Source: Benincasa hispida (taxonomy: Eukaryota; Streptophyta; Magnoliopsida; Cucurbitales; Cucurbitaceae). Taken from it: a stretch of 64,000 nucleotides of DNA. The stretch covers positions 36,624,880-36,688,879 of the forward strand of contig NC_052349.1 in NCBI RefSeq assembly GCF_009727055.1, read 5' to 3'. Of the stretch, positions 1-11,336 are shown piece after piece. A program made the position numbers and the translations under genes. Below the pieces are notes generated by a model that was given only the letters and a program-made list of their open reading frames with translations, was not told the origin of the DNA and did not search any database. Each line of letters starts with the position of its first letter. Position 1 is the first letter of the stretch.

Positions 1-26
1 AAAGGAAGTGACGAGATTATACGGAG

Positions 27-2406
27 GTGTTTGGCAACATCCTAAGTACCTTGGAGCAAAGAGGTGGACTGCCCGAGGCAGGGGTTGTAAACCAACCACT
101 GCCTACGGAGGAGAAGGCGGTGGTAGTGGCGGATGAACCAGTGAAGGATGGAGTTGTGGTGGTGGAAGAAGTGGTGGTTGAAGAAGAAGAAGAGATCGCA
201 GTCGAGGAGGCCAAGGAAGCAGAGGTTGCATTAGTGACCCCTGGCATTCGATAGAGGAGGTTGCAGGGGATGCACAGCCAGAAGAGGCTAAGAAGAAAGA
301 TAAGAAGAAGAAGAAGAAGAGCAAGGGAAAGAAAGCTGGAGGGGCGGAGTCTTCACGTCATCGCAAGGCAAGAAAGAAAAAAGAGCAAAAGGATGATGAT
401 GAAGATGAAGAGGCCAAGAAGGAAAGGAAGAAGAAGGAGAAAGAGGAGAGAAGATTGCGCCGACGTGAGAAGAGGCGCCTGAGAGAAGAAGAAGAAGCAA
501 GGCAGAGGGCTGCGAGCCCTGAGAAAGATGGAGAATCAACCTCCGTAAGGGAGGATAGGGGGGAAACGACACAGTTAATGGAATCGGCACAACCTATACT
601 AACGCAAATAGTTACGACTGAAGAAGGAGAAAAAGCAGAGGGAACCCCCCTAATGCAGCGTCACAGGGAGAATGCGCCGCAAGGGTCCACAATTGACCCT
701 CAAAGGTTAATTTTGGCATTGGACGATAGAGAGAGAAAAAGAAAAGAAGAGGAGGAGAAGTAAGAGAAGATGGAGAGGGGCAAACTCATCATCACAGAGG
801 GGGATAGAAGAAGAAGATTGGAGTTTGAAGAAATGCGACGCAACAATGAGCTTACCAGACTTAAAGGGATTTAGAATCGTGAGGAGGAACAACACCTGTT
901 GCTGGCCTCTGAGCAATTTGAAGAAGAGTTTACGAGAGAAGAAAAAGAAGAAGAAGAAGAAGAAGAGAGAAGGAAGAAGGAAGAAGAGGACAGATTGTTG
1001 TTGAAGGAGAAGAGGAAGAAGCACGAAGCCAATAAGAAGCGCTTATATAAGAGCAAGGGCAAAGAGCTCGCTGAGCGCAAGAAAGAAGAGCAACGCAGAG
1101 AGCGGGAAAAGAGAGAACGACAAGCAGCCCGTGTTGCATTGGCAAAAGGTAAGGTTATAGCAGAAAGTAGTGAACCCGCAGCGACCAAGAAGCGATCATC
1201 AAAGAAGAAGGAGAACGATGATATGTTGATCGAGATGGGCTTCTATCCTGCACTAAATCCACTACCTGACCTCATCACGAGCGTAATTGTGGAGAAAGGG
1301 TGGGACACATTCTGCCAATGCCCCTCCATCATATTGCCTCAGGTAGTGCGAAGCTTTTACCGCGGGCGCTTACATGGAAATAGGGATGCGGTGACCTTTA
1401 AGGGAGAGACAGTATCCTTCAACGTGAGGGACATCAACAAAATTTATCAAATGAAGGACAACCCTGATGCGCCAGGGAACAAGATTATTGATGATCCCAC
1501 AGAAGAGTAGATGGAGGATGCGTTGAAGATACTAATGCAACCGGGCACTTCGTGGTCGGTCTCGCTCAAAGGCATCCGCACCCTGGAGTCCAAGTCCTTG
1601 TTGCCGGAGGGAAGGATCTGGGTTTATTTGGTCAAGAAGCGGCTGATCCCAACGACGCACGATAGAATTGTATCAAGGGATCGGTTCATGGCCGCGTACT
1701 GCATAGCCCGCGACATTCCTATCGACGTAGGGCAATTGATCGCGAGGCAGATCAGAGCATTAGTGGGGCATGTTCGGGGGCAGTACTTCTTCCCGTGGAT
1801 CGTTTCAAGTCTATACCTGTCTATAGTGTAGGCATTGATGAGGAACCCATGCCAGAAGTCCACGGCCTCATCAACATAAAAATCTTAAGGATGCTTCTCA
1901 AAGATTCTCCACACTTCCTCGAGCTGCTAGTAAAGAGGCCTGCGATCGATTTGAATGCACCACTAGAACCCAGACCAAAAAGAAGACGAAAAGAGGATAA
2001 GGGAAAAGAGAAGGTCCAAGAGTCACCAATGTAAAATCCTAAACCTATGGACCCTCTTCCCTTAGTCATCCAGCCTCCAAGCGCTCCGAGCCCACCAACA
2101 CAACCCTCTTCCCCCTTACACGAGCATTTTACAAACCTTCTTCTTGTCCCTAACTCTCCTGTTTACCGAACAGCCCCACCTTCACCATTAGCATCACCAC
2201 CTCAACCCACCATTCCACCGCCGCAAGTTGATGACCCACATGGTTTGGGTGAAGGCACCTCTGCCCAACCCCAAAACGATGTTGGCGAGACATCGCAGGC
2301 ACAACCCTCAATCACCTTCATGGCTACTGAGTTAGCAAAAAATAAGATCCATTTTCTCCCAACAACTCTTCTCTCAACAACAACACTTCTTCAACAAGCG
2401 ATTTGA
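27..2406 (+). pseudogene. Decayed ORF with Lys/Glu-rich N-terminus and putative plant transposon protein domain (element E1)
   Basis: Series of collinear frame fragments on the + strand. Positions 180-1190 encode almost only Glu, Lys and Arg (GAAGAA-type repeats). From about 1225 a globular segment begins (MLIEMGFYPALNPLPDLITS, then VEKGWDTF, VVRSFYRGRL, ETVSFNVRDINKIYQ). Its motif order matches the plant transposon protein family that I recall as Pfam PF20167, and it resembles the minus-strand proteins at 13058-14182 and 44093-44995. An in-frame TAG at 1508-1510 splits the domain and the frame shifts near 1800. A stop at 2032-2034 separates a basic segment (PRPKRRRKEDKGKEK) from a Pro-rich tail ending at 2406. 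The ORF lies just upstream of the 3' UTR, polypurine tract and LTR of the same element, so it is probably that element's 3' or only ORF. Function unknown; pseudogenic. Confidence 0.7.
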
Positions 2407-2697
2407 GGTAGTAATGGAGCATATTGTGATATTCAACGCAGTGCCACCACATCAAGAGAGGCGCTGATCAACATGCAGCGCAACATCTATAAAGTCCATA
2501 TGCACTAGAGAATGATTGTGGAGCGTAATCAATAGTACTTCAACTTTCTCACCGCATATCTTCATGGTCCAATGGTGCCCCTACATCTCCGGCAGCACTT
2601 AAATTTCGAAGGAGTGCCTCCTGCACCACCTCAAAATCCGTCTGATCCTCCTGCTCCTCAACCTTAATATTTACACTTTGCGGCTATTCTTTATTTG

Positions 2698-2837
2698 GAA
2701 TTTTGTAATGCGTTCATTTGTAATTTATTTGTAACCTTAATATTTCAATTCATTTATTATTTGGAAAGTAATCAAATTCTTTGACTCTTGTACAGGCAAT
2801 AGAATTTTGTAATGCGTTCATTTGTAATTTATTTGTA
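2698..2837 (+). repeat. 36-bp perfect direct repeat
   Basis: Positions 2698-2733 and 2802-2837 are identical over 36 bases, starting GAATTTTGTAATGCG. CCTTAATATTT precedes and lies between the copies. This is probably a local duplication in the element's 3' UTR. Confidence 0.85.
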
Positions 2838-3329
2838 TACCTTGTTGATAGTCAATACCATCAGAGTATATATTTACTCCACTTTTTGCCTGTGCCTTTT
2901 TCTTTGTCTTCCTTTGTCAATTTTTGTAATGTTCTAAATCTCTTATTTTTACGATCTTCATTGCGTTGCTATGATGTAATATATGTTTTTACTTCAAAAC
3001 ATTTTCCATACTTAGTAAATTCTGACTAACACTTAGTTAATTCTTAGTTTAGCAGTACTTTACCTTTTATCTTTCAAAATTCTGCTCAGACCTTCTTTTT
3101 GAAATTTTCTTCTAAGTGTTTGTCTAGTTTCTCCAAACAATGCAATGAGAACCTTGCTTATCTTTAAATTTGGGGGTGGGGAAGGTCTGAGCAGATGAGA
3201 TCAAGATTATGCTGTAGTTAAGAAAATGTGTCCATTTTCATTTAAAAAAAATGTTGCAAAACTTCAATGTCAGCGCAAGGGAAAACCTCAAAACTGTCCC
3301 AACTTGATAAGAGTTTAGTTATGAAAGGA

Positions 3330-3374
3330 GCTTGCTCGTAGTTGGATATTCGTATGACACCCGTAGGAGCAAGC
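3330..3374 (+). other. Possible hairpin in E1 3' UTR
   Basis: GCTTGCTC (3330-3337) and GAGCAAGC (3367-3374) are perfect inverted repeats around a 29-nt loop containing the GTAGTTGGAT...ATGACACCCGT motif. The second motif copy at 3509 lacks the left arm, so the hairpin may be incidental. Confidence 0.4.
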
Positions 3375-3876
3375 CAAAACGAAGGTGGTTTCCAAGAACA
3401 ACGCAATATGAAAAAAAAAAAAAAGAAAGAAACAAAAACAAAAATAAAAGGATGCAAGAGACAATTCCTCTGATTATCATGAGTTAAAGTTGAAATTGGC
3501 ACACAACTGTAGTTGGATGTCCACATGACACCCGTGGGGCAAGCCAAAACGAAGAGTGTAACCATGATCAACAGTCTCTAAGTGAATAAATGACGCAAAG
3601 TTTTACTCACCGCATATAGACACATCATGTTGTTTTGACAAAGAAGAGATAAACATTCTATTTTGAAAACTAGAAAAGCATCTTTGAGCAGAATTTTGTC
3701 ATATAGAAGAATAAAGTAGGGTTTGCTAAGAATTAGCAAGGATAGAAGGAAATTGCGATGTCAAGTAATATGCCTAAGTGTAACATTCGGAGCAACCAAT
3801 CGTCGCAAAAATAGAGGATAGGAATTGAGCATGATTGCCTTAGTAGAAGATATGCTTGAGGACAAGCATATATCTA

Positions 3877-3888
3877 AATTTGGGGGTG
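3877..3888 (+). other. Terminal polypurine tract of E1
   Basis: AATTTGGGGGTG lies directly against the LTR start TGATAACTTG, the usual place for the plus-strand primer. A similar tract, AAATTTGGGGGTGGGGAAGG, lies 700 bases upstream at 3167-3184. Confidence 0.75.
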
Positions 3889-5346
3889 TGATAACTTGTA
3901 GAAATACATGTTATTTATGCCACCTTATCTAGATATTGCAGCCAAAAGTTAGTAAATATGCGCCGATTGTATGAAAATTAGCCTTGTATTACAATAATTA
4001 TAAATGTTTGCAATTACACCCACTAACACCATAAAGATGGAAGATAAGTCAAATTTTACTCTGTTTTGCAGGAGACCAAGTCACCGCTTGCGGTCAAGGC
4101 TCATGAGAAACTGATCAATGCATTTCTATCACATTGCGCCCGTTAATCAACATTGAAGAGACGATTACCGCAATGAGGGCGCAATGCGATAGTTGATCCA
4201 GAGCTGTGTGCAACTACATGCGGTAATAAAAACAACACCGCATGCAAATCCATGATCGAATGATGCAGCTGAGCAACGAAAAAGCGGAGGATTGAGACAC
4301 GTGTACAACTAACGGTTGTGCAGAATTTACGGTCTGATTGCATAATAGAAGGAATAATATCCCTCCATCTTCGGAATTACCATAACCATTAGTGGGGACC
4401 ACAAGGCCAGAGTCAAAGATCTGCACCTATAAATACCCCATTGATTTCAGAGAAAAAGTATGCTATGGGATACGAGGTAAATGCTGCAAAATTGTTGAGA
4501 GAAAAGGCTGAGATGAGTGCTTAATTGAAGAAATCTGGGAAGAAGACGAGATAAGGCCGAGAGATGAATCTCAGAACTAATTTGCCAAACACCCGGTTGA
4601 AAGCTCTGTGCAAAGATCCTTGCTACCGGTGGAGCAAGCCTGAGAAGGAAGCTCTTCCTACCATCAAATCCATCCTATCCGGCAAGCAGATCTCTATCAA
4701 ATCAGTGCCAAGACATTGGCACTTGTTTGTATCTTTTCTATCTCTTTCATCATTGTATTTCACTTTCTCATTCTCTTTTCATTCACACACCATGTATCAA
4801 ACGCTTAATAGAGATATTAAATGTTTCGATAGCTTTCATTTACCATTTTCTGTCTATTTCCGTTCACTCGTCAATCACTTTCTTCATGATGTCTTCTTAA
4901 TTCCCTGATAAGTAATATGAATTAACCAAGTACTTAATATGTGTTAAAGATATAAAATGCATTTAGCTAAGGCATGCTAGATGACATCTTCACCTGTGAG
5001 AGCAAAAGTGAAGATGCCATTCTGATCTATCGAGAGAAGGTTAGAAGAATGCGTTAACTAAAGTGAGTAGTACTTCCAGACATGGAAGCAACCTTGCGTT
5101 CATTACGTTAATCTCTGTTTCACCACAGATATGTGGGAGCGGGACCGATCACTGAAAGGTGTACGCCAAGAGAAGAGAGGAACAACATTTGTAGCTTCAA
5201 CACAATTGAGAACTTGAGTTGTTTATATTATTTGTCTTTCTCTTTCTATTCTGTTCATAAGACTTGCTGCCGCATTCCATGTCTTTGCACAACTTTCACA
5301 GCTAGCCTTGACCCCAACATCTTGTACATGAAGCCTGTATCTTGTA
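3889..5346 (+). mobile_element. 3' LTR of element E1 (TGATAAC family), truncated by gap
   Basis: Starts TGATAACTTGTAGAAATAC directly after a polypurine tract. It is collinear with the insertion at 6698-8150, about 90% identical by eye. TATAAATA at 4428-4435 is a candidate core promoter. The sequence runs into 500 N, and the part missing relative to the second copy is about 436 bases. Gypsy-type, probably Athila-like. Confidence 0.8.
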
Positions 5347-5846
5347 NNNNNNNNNNNNNNNNNNNNNNNNNNNNNNNNNNNNNNNNNNNNNNNNNNNNNN
5401 NNNNNNNNNNNNNNNNNNNNNNNNNNNNNNNNNNNNNNNNNNNNNNNNNNNNNNNNNNNNNNNNNNNNNNNNNNNNNNNNNNNNNNNNNNNNNNNNNNNN
5501 NNNNNNNNNNNNNNNNNNNNNNNNNNNNNNNNNNNNNNNNNNNNNNNNNNNNNNNNNNNNNNNNNNNNNNNNNNNNNNNNNNNNNNNNNNNNNNNNNNNN
5601 NNNNNNNNNNNNNNNNNNNNNNNNNNNNNNNNNNNNNNNNNNNNNNNNNNNNNNNNNNNNNNNNNNNNNNNNNNNNNNNNNNNNNNNNNNNNNNNNNNNN
5701 NNNNNNNNNNNNNNNNNNNNNNNNNNNNNNNNNNNNNNNNNNNNNNNNNNNNNNNNNNNNNNNNNNNNNNNNNNNNNNNNNNNNNNNNNNNNNNNNNNNN
5801 NNNNNNNNNNNNNNNNNNNNNNNNNNNNNNNNNNNNNNNNNNNNNN
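5347..5846. other. Assembly gap, 500 N
   Basis: Exactly 500 unknown bases. The missing tail of the E1 LTR (about 436 bases by comparison with 6698-8586) would nearly fill it. That suggests E1 ends inside the gap, in the copia element that resumes at 5847. Confidence 0.95.
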
Positions 5847-6697
5847 CTAAATGTTAGAGCAAAAAGAGGGTATGAATATTTCATCAGTTTTATAGATGAT
5901 TATTCCAGGTATGGGCATGCTTACCTAATGCACCAAAAGTCTGAAACTTTTGAAAAGTTCAAAGAGTATAAGGTTGAGGTTGAAAACCAATTAGGTAAAA
6001 AGATTAAAACACTTCGATCGGATCGAGGTGGTAAGTATATGGACATAGAATTTCAGAACTATTTGATAAAACTTGGAATTCAATCTCAACTCACAGCCCC
6101 TGGCACACCTCAGCAGAACGGTGTGGTAGAAAGGAGAAATAGAATCTTGTTGGACATGGTTCGTTCGATGATGAGTTACGCTCAATTACCAAATTCTTTT
6201 TGGGGACACGCAGTTGGGACTGCGGTGTATATTTTGAACATAGATCCCTCGAAAAGTATTTTTGAAACACCTTACGAGCTCTGGATGGGACGTAAAGGAA
6301 ATTTACATCATTTTAGGATTTGGGGTTGTCCAGCATATGTGTTGGTGCAAAATCCTAAAAAGCTGGAACACCATTCAAAAGTATGTCTATTTGTAGGCTA
6401 TCCAAAAGAAACAAAAGGTGGTTTCTTTTATGATTCTTAGAAAGATAAAGTGTTTGTATCGACAAATGCAACCTTTCTAGAGGAAGATTATATAAAGAAC
6501 CATCAATCTCGCAGTAAGCTAGTAATAAAAGAAATGTCCAGAGAAACGACAAATGCATCAACAAGAGTTGTTGATCGAGCAGGTCTTTTAACAAGAGTTG
6601 TTGATAGAGCAGGTCTGTCAACAAAAGTTGTTGATGAAACTGATACTTCACATCCTTCTCAAGAGTTGAGAATGCCTCATCTTAGTGGGAGGGTTGT
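5847..6697 (+). pseudogene. Ty1/copia polyprotein fragment: integrase core (copia 1)
   Basis: Frame opens after the gap with the start of a copia integrase (FISFIDDYSRYGHAYLMHQK). It continues through the second catalytic Asp (LRSDRGGKYM), the third-position Glu (TPQQNGVVERRNR), and the conserved FRIWGCPAYVLV and VCLFVGYPKETKGGFFYD stretches. An in-frame TAG stands at 6438-6440, just before KDKVFVSTNATFLEEDY. Beyond it the linker holds a roughly 30-bp repeat encoding TRVVDRAGL three times (about 6559-6640). The frame is cut at 6697 by a TGATAAC-family insertion and resumes at 8587. Integrase would join element cDNA to the chromosome; this copy is dead (stop, insertion, no gag, no RT). Confidence 0.9.
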
Positions 6698-8586
6698 TGA
6701 TAACTTGTAGAAATACATGTTATTTATGCCACCTTATCTAGATATTGTGGCCAAAAGTTAGTAAATATGCGCTGATTGTATGAAAATTAGCCTAGTATTA
6801 CAATAATTATAAATGTTTGCAATTAACCCACTAATACCATAAAGAAGGAAGATAAGCCGAATTTTACTCTGTTTTGCAGGAGACCAAGTCACCGCTTGCG
6901 CTCAAGGCTCACGAGAAATTGATCAACACATCTCTGTCATATTGTGCCCTCAATCAACAATGAAGAGACGATTATCGCAATGACGGTGCAATGCGACAGT
7001 CGATCCAGAGCTATGTGCAACCGCATGCAGTAATAAAAACAACACTGCATGCGAATCCATGATCGAAAGATGCAGCTGAGCAACACAAAAGAGAAAGATT
7101 GAGACATGTGTACAACTAACGGTTGTGCAGAATTGACAATCTAATTGCATAACATAAGGAATTATATCCCTCCATCTTTGGAATTACCATAATCATCAGT
7201 GGGGACTACAAGGCCAGAGTCAAAGATCTGCACCTATAAATACCCCATTGATTCAGAGAAAAAGTGTGCTATGGGATACGGGGTAAATGCTGCAAAACGG
7301 TTGAGAGAAAAGGCTGAGCTGAGTGCTTAATTGAAGAAATTCGGGAAGAAGACGAGATAAGGTCGAGATGTTAATCTCAGAACTAATCTACCAAACATCC
7401 GATTGAAAGCTCTGTGCAAAGATCCTTGCTACCGATGGAGCAAGCCTGAAAGGAAAGCTCTTCCTACCAACAAATCCATCCTATCCGGCAAGCAGATGTT
7501 CATCGAATTAGTGCCAAGACATTGGCACTTGTTTGTATCTGTTCTATCTCTTTCATTGTTGTATTACACTTACTCATTCTCTTTTCATTCACACACCATG
7601 TATCAAACGCTTAATAGAGATATTAAATGTTTCGATAGTTTTCATTTACCATTTTCTGTCTATTTCCATTCACTCGTCAATCACTTTCTTCATGATGTCT
7701 TCTTAATTCCCTGATAAGTAGTATGAATTAACTAGGTACTTAATCTGTGTTAAAGATATAAAATGCGTTTAGCTAAGGCATGCTAGTTGACATCTTCATC
7801 TGTGAGAGCAGAAGTGAAGATGCCATTCTGATCTATCGATAGAAGGTCAGAAGAATGCGTTAACTAAAACGAGTAGTACTTCCAGACATGGAAGCAACCT
7901 TGCGTTCATTACGTTAGTCTCTGTTTCACCACAGATATGTGGGAGCGCGACCGATCACTGAAAGGTGTACGCCAAGAGAAGAGCAGAATAACATTTGTAG
8001 CTTCAATGCAATTGAGAACTTGAGTTGTTTATATTATTTGTCTTTCTCTTTCTATTTTGTTCATAAGACTTGCTGCCGCATTCCATGTCTTTGCACAACT
8101 TTCACAGCTAGCCTTGACCCCAACATCTTGTACATGAAGCCTGTATCTTGTATCATCTAGCTTAGGTTTATTGTATTTTATTTTATTATCGCATCTTTAC
8201 TGGTTTACTTTATTTTATCGCAATTTATATACCTGTACAAACACATTTTTAAAGATTGAAAACCTGGTCGCATATATCATGAACATACCATAATAACCTA
8301 AATCAGTCCCCGTGTTCGACCTTGAATCACACCGAGAAACTTGCGATGGAATTACATTTGGTTTTATCGTAACGAAACTTGTGACAGCGCATTGCATACT
8401 ACGTGAACACCCATCATTAACGCATATCTAGCGGTAGTTTCGCATCATTTCGAGCACAAAACATCATCAATTATACCTATCAAATACTGCGTTATAAGTT
8501 TATGGTGCCGTTGCTGGGGAACTGGTAACGGGGATATGAGCTTGTACCATCCATCCATTGTTGTAATGCAAAAAAAATTGTCTACA
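6698..8586 (+). mobile_element. TGATAAC-family solo LTR-like insertion in copia 1
   Basis: Begins TGATAACTTG, ends CTACA, and is bounded by a perfect 5-bp target duplication GTTGT (6693-6697 and 8587-8591). Removing it and one duplication restores the copia frame, as the uninterrupted copy at 16146 shows. TATAAATA at 7235-7242. Unusually, an Asp-type primer binding site lies 66 bases before the 3' end (8503-8520), so the insertion is not a plain solo LTR, or this LTR contains a PBS copy. Confidence 0.88.
8503..8520 (+). other. Primer-binding-site-like sequence inside the insertion
   Basis: TGGTGCCGTTGCTGGGGA matches 16 of 18 positions of the Asp-type PBS TGGCGCCGTTGCCGGGGA typical of Athila-like elements. 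It is followed by 66 bases that end at the target duplication. Confidence 0.7.
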
Positions 8587-8728
8587 GTTGTGCACCAGCC
8601 TGACAGGTACATGGGTTTAACTGAAACTCAAGTCATCATACCAGATGATGATTTAGAGGATCCATTGTCTTTTAATCAAGCAATGAACGATGTGGACAAA
8701 GACCGAGGCATTAGTACAAGTGGGAGAT
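8587..8728 (+). pseudogene. Copia 1 continued: linker and polypurine tract joined by deletion
   Basis: Resumes the copia frame (QPDRYMGLTETQVIIPDDD, then LEDPLSFNQAMNDVDKD). At about 8707 it jumps straight to the 3' terminal ACAAGTGGGAGAT polypurine tract. The RT and RNase H regions, which follow the same linker in copia 2 (16160-17780), are missing, so copia 1 is an internal deletion derivative. The LTR starts at 8729. Confidence 0.8.
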
Positions 8729-10797
8729 TGTTGAGATTGGTGTCCTAATTCTCTCGGAGTCTCGTTGTTTGTAACAATACACATTGTTTGATGAATAAAA
8801 TAATTGTTATTTCATTCTGGCATTTACTCATATCCAATAAACAAAGCTCCTTGGTTATCTTATGTAAACTTAAGCATGTATATGTGATATACAAGTGGAT
8901 CATGACTTACGTGATAACCTAAATAGGTATGTGTTATAAGGATTAAGGTGGGATACCTGATCCTGGTGACACTACAGATACGACCCACTTTGTAGAGGTT
9001 TGCAAGTGTTGTAAACTACTATAGATGGTAGAACTTGATCATTCATGTGGAGACCTGCTTTGTAAACTGGACCATGAGATGATTAGACTCTGTATATAAC
9101 GCCATTGATACTAGAGACGTACATCTCACCTAAATGACCATAGGTGACACGACCTCCATCCTGAGTGTTTTAGGAACTCCTGCCTTTGAGGGCGGTCCTT
9201 TGATTAGTATGGGTGAGAGTGGCCAGATTGCCAACTCAACATGCCTACCTTTTTGGGGACTCGTCTGATTTGGGAGCTGGAAACTCAATCCACAAGATGG
9301 AATTCACTTCTTTCCAGGAGCAGGGATAAGTAGAGAGATTGCTCCCTTAAGGGCTGATTCCTGGGCTTGAACATAGTGGCCACAACTTCTCTTTGGAAGA
9401 GAAGACTCAGTCATTTAGGACTATGACTTATGTTCATTAGAGAATTCAGTGATACTTAAGGAGTTAGATGTAACTACATGGCCATAATGGTTATGGCCCA
9501 GCTGTACTTACGAGCGATCTGTGAAGGGCTATTATACTGCTGATTGGTTAAGATGGACACATAATATATCTGTGGTAAGGAAAGTTCAGCTATCGATCTT
9601 TAGTGGAGTGCCTGGCAGTTAACGGATAGTGGATCCCATGACTAAAGAGTTAGTCAGTTATTTACGCACCGTTGGAGCTTCGAGCTACAGGTTCATAAGG
9701 TCCCCTTGGTAGCTCAATGGATTCAGTTGAGGATCAGTTCTTGGTGTTGATATGAAATGTTCAAATTGACAAGAGGTAATTTGATTATATATGATATGAT
9801 CGGTATGATGTATGAGATACATTTAGTGGAGGATTAATGTAAATGAGATTTACATTAAGTGCCATGGAATAGAAAAAGAACTATGGTTTATATATTTCAT
9901 GAGATGAAATATTAAAACTATGGGTTATAAATATAGTATGATAAGTTAGTTATCATTTATATTTATAATAATATTAATTATCAGATAATTAATTCTTTTT
10001 CTCTAATAACCAATTGAGTGGAAAGTTATTGGTGGTTTCATGGTAACTGTGAGATAAAAGGAAAATGGTTTTCCTAATTTTAGTAAGGTTAAAATTTTGT
10101 GAATTTGAGATTTTTCTCTCTCGGAATCTCACAGAAGTAGTCAAGTAAATAGGATTTACTAAGCGATAACTTGGAGCTCGCTAAATGATCATGTAGTGTT
10201 TGTAGGCGACAGACACGCAGTTAAGCATTGAGCTAAATGATCACATAGCTTTTGCTAGACGATTGCTTAGCTTTTGCTAAACGATTGGGCATCGACCTAT
10301 ACGATAGGTTTTGCCATCTCCCACTTGCTCAATCGTTTACATGATTGTTGTTTCCTTCGTCTTCTGCCTCAAACCAAGTCCACATAGAGCCCACCCTCTA
10401 GATTCTCACACCGAGAATACCAAGGTAGTCTTCTTGGTGGTGTCATACTCAACTCGACACCGTCGAGGTTTTGTGGTGGCTGTTCGTGCTGTTGGGGTGT
10501 TCATGATCGAGGTGATCGCTGAGTTCGAGTGTGCGGTGTTCGTGTTGTGTAGCGATCGCATTGGACGAGCATTCGAAGTTGCTGTGTTTGAGCGTTCGTG
10601 ATCAAGGAGCGTGGAGATGAGTCTACAAATGTGTGTAGCATTTCTCCTTGACCATTTGTATTATCATGCTGTAATTTATGTATTGAATTTATAACCATAT
10701 GTTTTTGTTTATGATGTAATTGTAAAGTTCATATATGATTGTAATTTTGAATGATCTTTCCGCTGCTCTTGGAAATCCTTGTGCACGATTTCCTTCA
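8729..10797 (+). mobile_element. Copia 1 3' LTR
   Basis: Starts TGTTGAGATTGGTGTCC directly after the polypurine tract and ends CGATTTCCTTCA. The start and end both match the minus-strand copy at 60397-61666. At 10170-10310 it carries degenerate CTAAACGAT-type motifs. The right flank joins the gypsy-like LTR at 10798. No duplicate partner is available because the 5' LTR is outside the window or lost. Confidence 0.8.
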
Positions 10798-11336
10798 GCA
10801 AGAGGCACAGGGATGAATCACGTCAAAATCTAGAGCGTTGTTACGTTGTGAGGAGCGTTGAATCGCATCGAGTTTTTGCAGCAAAAAGCGAGCGTTCTTT
10901 TTTTAACTCGATATTCGATGCTCGATGGTCAATACTCAATGCTCAATTACTCGATAGCATTCACTCGATGACATTTTTTGTAATTACTCGATGACTCAAC
11001 AACCTTACTCGATGCTTTATGGCCTTAACTCGATGATACTCGATCGTATTCTAGTAAATACTGGATGCATTATGGGGCATTAACTCGATGACCTTTTTAC
11101 TCGATGACAATTTACTCGATGGCTGATTATACTCTAAGGCACTCTGAGTATTTCCTCGATTCTCTTCAATTTGTTGATTTTCTTGGCCACTCTTTATCCT
11201 TTTGGCACAATTTTCTCTTAATGACTCCTAAACACCTTGGGAATCGTTTACCTACAAAATTAGAATTTAAAGCAAATAATCAACACAATTTTGGGGGAAT
11301 TAACATAGAAAATATACATCTTTTAAAAACCTAACA
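10798..11336 (-). mobile_element. 3' LTR remnant of non-autonomous copy 1
   Basis: In minus orientation it starts TGTTAGGTTTTTAAAAG at 11336, directly after the polypurine tract, and aligns with the 5' LTR of copy 2 read from 50446. Only about 540 bases remain before copia 1's LTR, against about 1490 in copy 2. Positions 10905-11125 contain many ACTCGATG repeats that copy 2 lacks. Confidence 0.65.
10905..11125. repeat. Degenerate ACTCGATG repeat cluster
   Basis: About nine copies of CTCGATG or close variants, spaced roughly 15-35 bases apart. The homologous stretch in copy 2's LTR (about 50236-50275) has only two. Confidence 0.7.

Larger units (their letters stand above)
2407..3888 (+). other. 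3' untranslated region of element E1
   Basis: Non-coding, AT-rich stretch between the last ORF fragment and the LTR. It holds a 36-bp perfect direct repeat (2698-2733 and 2802-2837), an internal polypurine tract (3167-3184), and two copies of a motif GTAGTTGGAT...ATGACACCCGT...AAGCCAAAAC (3338-3380 and 3509-3550). It ends in the terminal polypurine tract. The same architecture recurs upstream of the LTR at 53442. Confidence 0.65.

Noticed and set aside
288..590. Minus-strand Leu/Ser/Pro-rich frame opposite the Glu/Lys-rich ORF
   Set aside because: It is the complement of GAA/AAG-type codons, which always gives long antisense frames. The + strand carries the recognisable domain.
5133..6440. 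Apparent 435-codon frame through the 500-N gap
   Set aside because: The first part is LTR sequence and the N run cannot be translated. Only the copia part after 5847 is coding.
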